Origin: Flavobacteriales bacterium
GTDB taxonomy: Bacteria > Bacteroidota > Bacteroidia > Flavobacteriales_D > Crocinitomicaceae
Assembly (NCBI GenBank): GCA_947476515.1
Contig: CANJQZ010000050.1
Location: 1-10,802 of the forward strand
Reading direction: 5' to 3'
Length of the DNA stretch: 10,802 bases
This document shows positions 6,354 through 10,802 of the stretch, piece by piece; position 1 is the first letter of the stretch, and each line of letters starts with the position of its first letter. A program made the translations under genes and the position numbers. The notes under the pieces are model-generated. The model was not told the DNA's origin. It searched no databases and saw nothing but the letters and a program-made list of their open reading frames with translations.

Positions 6354-8933
6354 TTACAATTTACCAGCTAGTGTGCATGCTTTTTTATTAGTAAAAAACA
6401 CACTTCCATCTGTTGAAAACGCTTCAAATAGTAAGACATAAATTCCAATACTTGCTTTTACTTGTTGATCACTTACTCCATCCCATGAAAATACGCCTTC
6501 AGATCCCAATAAGGAATTGGTGAATAGGGTGCGTATTAATCTCCCACGATCATCATAAATGCAAGCTTTTCCAAGTAATCCTTCCTTTTCCATTTTATAA
6601 TAAACTTGTAATACATCTTCGAAACCATCATTATCTGGTGAAAAAACATCATTGGTAAAATCAAAGTTTCCTGTCATGGTTGCCGTTTGGAATTGAGAAT
6701 TTATCCTTCCAGGACTTGCAAATCCTATGTCTTCTGCGGCAGAATGCCAATTGAAGGAACTACTTGATAATCCAAGGGGATCAATGCGCTCAAGGGAAAC
6801 TCCATCATTGTTATCCAGTAATTTAAATTGCCAGTCGTTGTTGTAATCAACTTGATCAATGATTTGATAATTAGAAATAAGTATAACATTTCCAGAGTCG
6901 TTGTTGTAACTCGGCATTTCTGAATAAACAAAAGTGCCTGTTACACTTTCAGGATAATTTTCTTTTACAAATACAGAATCCTTACCCACTACTGCATATC
7001 CATTGGGTAATAGGAGATGTGATTGTGTTATAATTTTATTATTTGCAATGGTATCATTTTCCAAATTGGCGAACTCCATATTTTTTAAATTAAAAATTTT
7101 AGCGCTGTTGTTGTACAATTCGATCCAATCTGAGCCTCCATTTTTTGGATTTTGTAGAATTTCATTGATGACAATCTCTCCTGGAAGTGGTAATTCGCTA
7201 AGTACAAATTGTCCGGTCAAACTTGTGCTATTGAGCCAACAATCTGCAACAGGATTTATTTGTAAGTTGTAAAATTGAGATGCTATTAAATTTTGATTAA
7301 ACTGCAGAATGCAACTGCTTGAATAGGCACCCGGAATATAAATATTTTGAATTCCTAAACTGGGTTGAATCGTATAAACAGCATTCATAAGGGAGGAGGA
7401 ATCCATTCCTTCATTGAAATGAAGTTCTAAGTAATTTGGCGCCAAAGCATTTAAATCTGTAAACAAAGGGGCAGTAAGATCAGGACTTAAATCATAAATC
7501 GAATTTACTTGTCCAGGCGTTCCACCAAGTGCAGCGTTAGAACTGCTCCAATTGTCTTCGTTCGAACAGGGATCATTTGGATTGATCAGCTCTAAAGAAT
7601 AACCGCCATCCATTTTAATTTCATCATGATACCAATTGGAGTTATAGACCACTACATCGATGTACACTCCGTTATTGTCTTTTAAAATCACGCTGTCTCC
7701 AGCATTATTTAAGCTTGGAAAACTCGTTACACTTGTGGTCAAATAAGGAACAAATAAGGGCGTATTTGCAGTAGCACAAAGTATCATATAGTCCCCTGGA
7801 AATAACCATGAATTGGCAATGGTACCGCTAGAAGAACCGTCCGTAATGTGCCAATTTTGTAAATTAAAAATTTTGTTGCTTTTATTATAAATTTCGATGT
7901 ATTCTGCTTCAGGCAAGCCAATTATGGGTGTTGGGTCCGCAAAAAATTCATTGATCAGAACATCGCCAACTTGTACCACTTCCGCAAATAAATATTGAAA
8001 TGAGGTGCTTAACATTCCAGGTATATTCCCGGCCATGTCACTTATATTTGAGGCTCCAATTTGATAAACAGCACCATTGGTCATCGCAGTGGAAAAGGTG
8101 AAGTGAAATAAACTACTGTTGGTAGCATCTTGTGTAAGAGAAGAAATATTTAAGGAAGGATTTATAAAATAATTACTTGTTAATACGCCACTTGCATTGC
8201 TTATGGCTTCTGTGTAATACAAGTCCATTTGGTTGGCATTGATTACAATGGCACTATCAATACTTGGTGGTGTTTGATCTAGAATTTCGTTCCCAATATA
8301 AACTGCATCATAGTAGAATTTCGTGGCATTACTAGCGGTATAGGTGCAGGAAAAACCAAAGTGAGTTCCGATAAGATTGCTTGGGTCATTGCCACTTCCT
8401 TGTAAGATGTAGTTGGAACCGCCATTTAGATCTGCAAATAGTTTCCAATCTCCTAAATTGTTTCGGATTACTTTAATAGAAGCATTGCATGAATTGACAA
8501 TCTGTCCATCAACACCAGCGCAAATGAGCGAAGAAACTCCTGCTTGTACTTTATATAAACGGAGGGCATCTATCGCATTGGCTTCTCCAATTTGAATATA
8601 ATAACCATTCAAAACGGCATTGAGGTCTGCATTGTCTGAACATAGGTAAATCCTTCCAAAATTACTTGATGAACCAGCAAAGGATTGTTTCACATAAATA
8701 TCCCATTCCTTATTGTTTAATGAAGTTAAAAGATGGGGTGTTGCTAAATAGGAGGTAGCAGCAATGGTATTGTTTAATTGTACTTGTTGCGCTGTATTAA
8801 CAATAAAGTCAGTTCCTGTACCAGACCAAGTAGGCGCAGTACTAAAATCCCCATCAGAAAAATCATCAGACACTTGTGAAAATGCCATAGGAAGCATACA
8901 AGCAAATAAAGAAAACAGGAAAATTGCCCTCAT
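6354..8933 (-). CDS. Secreted lamin-tail-domain protein with FlgD/CHU-like C-terminus
   Basis: An 859-residue exported protein, probably on the cell surface. A signal peptide is clear: Arg2, a hydrophobic core over 3-18, and cleavage near AFSQ (17-20). Domains in order: a beta-rich region at ~20-215, resembling a LamG/concanavalin-like lectin fold; an Ig-like domain of the SbsA type at ~218-315 (opening TPPSIDSAIV); a first lamin-tail domain at ~322-450 (VLINEFFADP, then EYIEIYNKSNKIFNLQNW); a second SbsA-like Ig domain at ~485-580 (TAPLFTDLNA); a second lamin-tail domain at ~585-720 (IVINEILQNP, then WIELYNNSAKIFNLKN); and a C-terminal domain at ~762-859 (FSPDNDGFEDVLQVYY, IYDDRGRLIRTLF, GIYVLLFEA) of the FlgD-Ig or CHU_C type. 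Such tails are common on type IX secretion cargo in Bacteroidota, so outer-surface export is a reasonable inference. No enzymatic motif is visible; adhesion or a structural role is likely. It is transcribed with the LETM1-related gene. Confidence 0.85.
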   Translation of the reverse strand: MRAIFLFSLFACMLPMAFSQVSDDFSDGDFSTAPTWSGTGTDFIVNTAQQVQLNNTIAATSYLATPHLLTSLNNKEWDIYVKQSFAGSSSNFGRIYLCSDNADLNAVLNGYYIQIGEANAIDALRLYKVQAGVSSLICAGVDGQIVNSCNASIKVIRNNLGDWKLFADLNGGSNYILQGSGNDPSNLIGTHFGFSCTYTASNATKFYYDAVYIGNEILDQTPPSIDSAIVINANQMDLYYTEAISNASGVLTSNYFINPSLNISSLTQDATNSSLFHFTFSTAMTNGAVYQIGASNISDMAGNIPGMLSTSFQYLFAEVVQVGDVLINEFFADPTPIIGLPEAEYIEIYNKSNKIFNLQNWHITDGSSSGTIANSWLFPGDYMILCATANTPLFVPYLTTSVTSFPSLNNAGDSVILKDNNGVYIDVVVYNSNWYHDEIKMDGGYSLELINPNDPCSNEDNWSSSNAALGGTPGQVNSIYDLSPDLTAPLFTDLNALAPNYLELHFNEGMDSSSLMNAVYTIQPSLGIQNIYIPGAYSSSCILQFNQNLIASQFYNLQINPVADCWLNSTSLTGQFVLSELPLPGEIVINEILQNPKNGGSDWIELYNNSAKIFNLKNMEFANLENDTIANNKIITQSHLLLPNGYAVVGKDSVFVKENYPESVTGTFVYSEMPSYNNDSGNVILISNYQIIDQVDYNNDWQFKLLDNNDGVSLERIDPLGLSSSSFNWHSAAEDIGFASPGRINSQFQTATMTGNFDFTNDVFSPDNDGFEDVLQVYYKMEKEGLLGKACIYDDRGRLIRTLFTNSLLGSEGVFSWDGVSDQQVKASIGIYVLLFEAFSTDGSVFFTNKKACTLAGKL

Positions 8934-8950
8934 AGTGATGTATTTACCTC

Positions 8951-8958
8951 CAAATGTA
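8951..8958 (-). promoter_or_regulatory. Putative -7 box for the lamin-tail gene
   Basis: Read on the minus strand this is TACATTTG, a full match to TAnnTTTG, 17 bases before the ATG at 8933. It lies in the 81-base gap between the divergent lamin-tail gene and asd. A GGAGG follows at once on the minus strand (8947-8951), but its 13-base distance to the ATG is long for a Shine-Dalgarno and it would sit at or before the transcription start. No clear -33 TTTG is visible. A near-match on the plus strand (TAATTTTA, 8959-8966) could serve asd, which would make the two promoters nearly back to back. Confidence 0.4.
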
Positions 8959-9014
8959 TAATTTTACAGCGATATTGTAATGAAATCAACAGGAAGAAAT
9001 AATAATTTATTAAG

Positions 9015-10001
9015 ATGAGAATAGCAGTCGTAGGTGCAACAGGTATGGTAGGAACTATAATGTTGAAGGTACTAAGAGAACAAAATTTTCCGATTACTGA
9101 TTTGATCATGGTGGCATCTGAAAAATCAATCGGTACGCAAATCGACTTTGGTGGCTTAACCTTTCCAGTAGTCTCCATGCAAAGTGCTTTAGAGCTGCGT
9201 CCTGACATTGCTATTTTTTCTGCAGGAGGTGATATTTCATTAGAATGGGCTCCGAAATTTGCTGAGGTTGGGACTAAGGTCATAGATAATTCATCTGCTT
9301 GGCGCATGGATCCCACGAAAAAATTAATTGTTCCTGAAATCAATGGTCATTTATTAACGAAGCAAGATTTTATTATTGCCAATCCAAATTGCAGCACGAT
9401 TCAATTGGTGCTCACCTTAGCGCCATTACATGCCAAGTATTCTGTAAAACGCGTGGTGATTTCTACCTATCAATCCATAACGGGAACAGGCGTTAAGGCT
9501 GTTCAGCAAATGGAAAATGAGAGGGCGGGCATTCAAGCAGAAATGGCGTATAAATATCCAATTGATAAGAATTGTATTCCTCAGTGTGATGTCTTTTTAG
9601 AAAATGGCTATACCAAAGAGGAGATGAAACTTTCTAATGAAACCAAAAAGATTTTAGATCCAAATATCAAATTAACAGCAACTGCTGTTCGTGTGCCAGT
9701 GGTTGGTGGACATTCGGAAGCTGTAAACATTCAATTTGAACAAGATTTTGACCTTCAAGAAGTTCGAAAGCTTTTGCAAGAAATGCCTGGGATTACCCTT
9801 AAAGATGATCCAGAAACTTTCTCTTATCCTATGCCTAAATACGCAGAGGGAAAAGACGATGTGTTTGTAGGAAGGATTCGAAGAGATGAAAGTCAAGAAA
9901 ATACGCTTAACCTGTGGATTGTTGCAGATAATTTGCGCAAAGGAGCCGCCACCAATGCAGTGCAAATTGCCAAGTTGCTGATAGAAAAAGGATTGGTTTA
10001 A
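9015..10001 (+). CDS. asd: Aspartate-semialdehyde dehydrogenase
   Basis: A complete 328-residue cytosolic enzyme that reduces L-aspartyl-4-phosphate to L-aspartate-4-semialdehyde with NADPH. This is the branch-point step towards lysine, diaminopimelate, threonine and methionine. The N-terminal Rossmann motif GATGMVG occupies 7-13. SAGGDISLEWAP (69-80) and DNSSAWRMD (91-99) are typical substrate and cofactor loops. NPNCSTIQ gives catalytic Cys126, and RVPVVGGHSEAVN gives the acid-base His233 and substrate-binding Arg226. QSITGTG (153-159) is also conserved. The length fits the Gram-positive/archaeal-like Asd class (about 330 residues), not the ~367-residue enterobacterial type. The ATG at 9015 begins directly with the first beta strand, so the start is secure even without a Shine-Dalgarno. 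It stands alone on its strand, divergent from the lamin-tail gene and convergent with the Gre-like gene 29 bases downstream. Confidence 0.97.
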   Translation: MRIAVVGATGMVGTIMLKVLREQNFPITDLIMVASEKSIGTQIDFGGLTFPVVSMQSALELRPDIAIFSAGGDISLEWAPKFAEVGTKVIDNSSAWRMDPTKKLIVPEINGHLLTKQDFIIANPNCSTIQLVLTLAPLHAKYSVKRVVISTYQSITGTGVKAVQQMENERAGIQAEMAYKYPIDKNCIPQCDVFLENGYTKEEMKLSNETKKILDPNIKLTATAVRVPVVGGHSEAVNIQFEQDFDLQEVRKLLQEMPGITLKDDPETFSYPMPKYAEGKDDVFVGRIRRDESQENTLNLWIVADNLRKGAATNAVQIAKLLIEKGLV

Positions 10002-10030
10002 TTACGAGTATTGTCTTTTCTTGCAGATAT

Positions 10031-10477
10031 TTATTGAATGGATAAGATTTCAATATCTTGTTCTTTAAAATAAATACAGTCCCCGGTCATTTTGCCCAGT
10101 AATATTTGTCCTAAGGGTGCTTGAGGATTCAATACAAAAACCAACTCCTTGTCGACCATTAATTTCCCTAAACCTACCGCAAAATAATACCAAGCTAAAT
10201 TGGTTTGAACTAAAGTGCCTTTAGCAATTTTGCTGGATTTAAGGCTTGGATTAAGCGCCAATACCGCTTGTCTCTGATCGATGAAAACAGCCAATTGTTT
10301 ATTGATATTCTCTATTTCTATTTGCACCATGGCTCTTGCCGTTTCGTGTTTATCGCCTGCACTACTTTTGGAATCCTCTTGACTGGATTCTTGGATTTGG
10401 TTTAACATATTACTCAATTGATCGATATGATTTTGAATATGTTCGAGAACCAATTGATGTACTTTTTGTTTTTCCAT
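10031..10477 (-). CDS. GreA/GreB-like protein
   Basis: A 148-residue protein with the two-part Gre layout. Residues 1-75 form a charged helical hairpin: two helices around a polar tip at ~30-45. Residues ~85-148 form a short beta domain. The tip reads SSAGDKHETARAM, in which GD-x-x-E-x-A lines up with GDLKENAEY of E. coli GreA, so Asp42 and Glu45 fall on the catalytic acidic pair Asp41/Glu44. Near the C-terminus LNPQAPLGQILLGKMTGD matches the GreA pattern of SP-I/L-A...L-I-GK..GD. GreA is 158 residues. Gre factors enter the RNA polymerase secondary channel and stimulate transcript cleavage at stalled complexes; a similar or competing role is likely here but inferred. Related Bacteroidota proteins are, as I recall, sometimes mislabelled '3-oxoacyl-ACP synthase'; nothing here resembles a ketosynthase. 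The gene is monocistronic, convergent with asd and divergent from the transporter. Confidence 0.75.
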   Translation of the reverse strand: MEKQKVHQLVLEHIQNHIDQLSNMLNQIQESSQEDSKSSAGDKHETARAMVQIEIENINKQLAVFIDQRQAVLALNPSLKSSKIAKGTLVQTNLAWYYFAVGLGKLMVDKELVFVLNPQAPLGQILLGKMTGDCIYFKEQDIEILSIQ

Positions 10478-10575
10478 GTGTAGTTGTTTCGCTTTTGAAA
10501 GTAGCCTGAGTTATTTTGATTTGATAAATTTAACAATAAGCGAAGTAACTGTTTAACTTTAACCAAAATTACATT

Positions 10576-10802
10576 TTGAAAATACCAGAAGAAAAAAAAC
10601 TCAATCGAATTGCCTTTTGGTCGCTTACGCTGATTCTAGGATTGACTTTTTTTGTCGCATGGGGATTAAATTATTTAAAGTTTGATTATAATTTCGAGAA
10701 ATTTTTCCCTGAGCAAGATGAAGAGACTATCTTTTTTAAGTCTCACCGTAAATTATTTGATTCTGATAATGATTTTCTTTTGGTTGCCATTGAAAGAAAA
10801 AA
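10576..10802 (+). CDS. MMPL/RND-type membrane transporter, 3' end outside window
   Basis: The frame is open from after a TAA at 10546-10548 to the edge. The best start is the TTG at 10576, giving 75 codons; no ATG is available before the conserved region, and ATT at 10573 or CTG at 10549 are poorer options. The first residues are charged (EEKKLNR at 5-11), followed by one membrane span (~12-31, FWSLTLILGLTFFVAW and on). After it comes LKFDYNFEKFFPEQDEET (34-51) and then SDNDFLLVAI (63-72). This order, a span followed by F/LDY-x-F-E-x-F-F-P-x-D and a (D)NDFLL-V-I strand, is typical of the N-terminus of MMPL-family RND exporters (Patched-like) in Bacteroidota, which move lipids or hydrophobic compounds across or out of the inner membrane. 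Such proteins are usually 750-800 residues, so about nine tenths is missing. Substrate unknown. Confidence 0.75.
   Translation, partial: MKIPEEKKLNRIAFWSLTLILGLTFFVAWGLNYLKFDYNFEKFFPEQDEETIFFKSHRKLFDSDNDFLLVAIERK

Noticed and set aside
7003..7272. An 89-codon plus-strand frame inside the lamin-tail gene.
   Set aside because: The minus-strand frame here encodes a recognisable lamin-tail domain; the plus frame has no family features.
8895..8933. Possible lipobox (LFAC, residues 9-12) in the lamin-tail protein.
   Set aside because: The -2 residue is Phe, only eight residues precede the motif, and a hydrophobic stretch continues after Cys12 to a normal AFSQ cleavage region, so an ordinary signal peptide fits better.
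8930..9343. A 137-codon open frame on the minus strand, antisense to asd.
   Set aside because: It lies opposite a certain enzyme gene, shows no recognisable motif and has a low-complexity, tyrosine- and leucine-rich end running through the intergenic gap. It is a shadow of asd.
9672..9965. A 97-codon minus-strand frame inside asd.
   Set aside because: Fully antisense to conserved coding sequence, with a Cys/His/Ser-rich composition typical of a shadow frame.
10002..10030. Shared terminator between convergent asd and the Gre-like gene.
   Set aside because: The 29-base gap has T-rich stretches but no inverted repeat able to form a hairpin.
10564..10571. Minus-strand TAATTTTG that could be a -7 box for the Gre-like gene.
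   Set aside because: It matches TAnnTTTG but lies about 87 bases before the start with no -33 element. Such matches are frequent in A+T-rich DNA, so I do not list it.

Overview
The window looks like a chromosomal stretch from a low-GC member of the Bacteroidota (probably a Flavobacteriia, Chitinophagia or Sphingobacteriia relative). The signs are strong A+T bias, almost no Shine-Dalgarno sequences before starts, TAnnTTTG-type -7 boxes (clearest before metK and before the lamin-tail gene), a secreted lamin-tail-domain protein with an FlgD/CHU-like C-terminus, and Bacteroidota-type versions of a LETM1-related protein and a small Gre-like protein. Genus cannot be set from the sequence alone.

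Layout. Positions 1-2662 (+): the 3' part of a WYL-domain regulator, then paaG (ring 1,2-epoxyphenylacetyl-CoA isomerase) and paaH (3-hydroxyacyl-CoA dehydrogenase), with gaps of 16 and 6 bases, so probably one transcript. Both enzymes belong to the aerobic phenylacetyl-CoA (or related acyl-CoA) pathway; the other paa genes are not in view. Positions 2732-5078 (+): metK (SAM synthetase) and mtnA (methylthioribose-1-phosphate isomerase), 10 bases apart, behind a likely promoter. Positions 5079-8933 (-): a large secreted lamin-tail protein followed 15 bases later by a LETM1/TerB-like protein, a likely two-gene unit that runs stop-to-stop into mtnA. Positions 9015-10001 (+): asd, divergent from the lamin-tail gene. 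Positions 10031-10477 (-): a GreA/GreB-like protein. Position 10576 to the edge (+): the start of an MMPL/RND-type membrane transporter, opening with TTG.

How it fits together. asd, metK and mtnA are successive parts of methionine/SAM metabolism: asd makes the homoserine precursor, metK makes SAM, and mtnA recycles the methylthioadenosine left after SAM is used. The WYL-paaG-paaH block is a catabolic piece with a possible regulator in front. The minus-strand pair is the least understood part and sits between the methionine genes.

No gene-free stretch exceeds 100 bases. I see no tRNA, rRNA, CRISPR, insertion sequence, phage gene, riboswitch or convincing intrinsic terminator. I find no strong evidence of a new multi-gene system; most of the window is housekeeping. 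The features most worth following are the LETM1 signature in a bacterial protein coupled to a surface protein, and the preserved acidic tip of the Gre-like protein.
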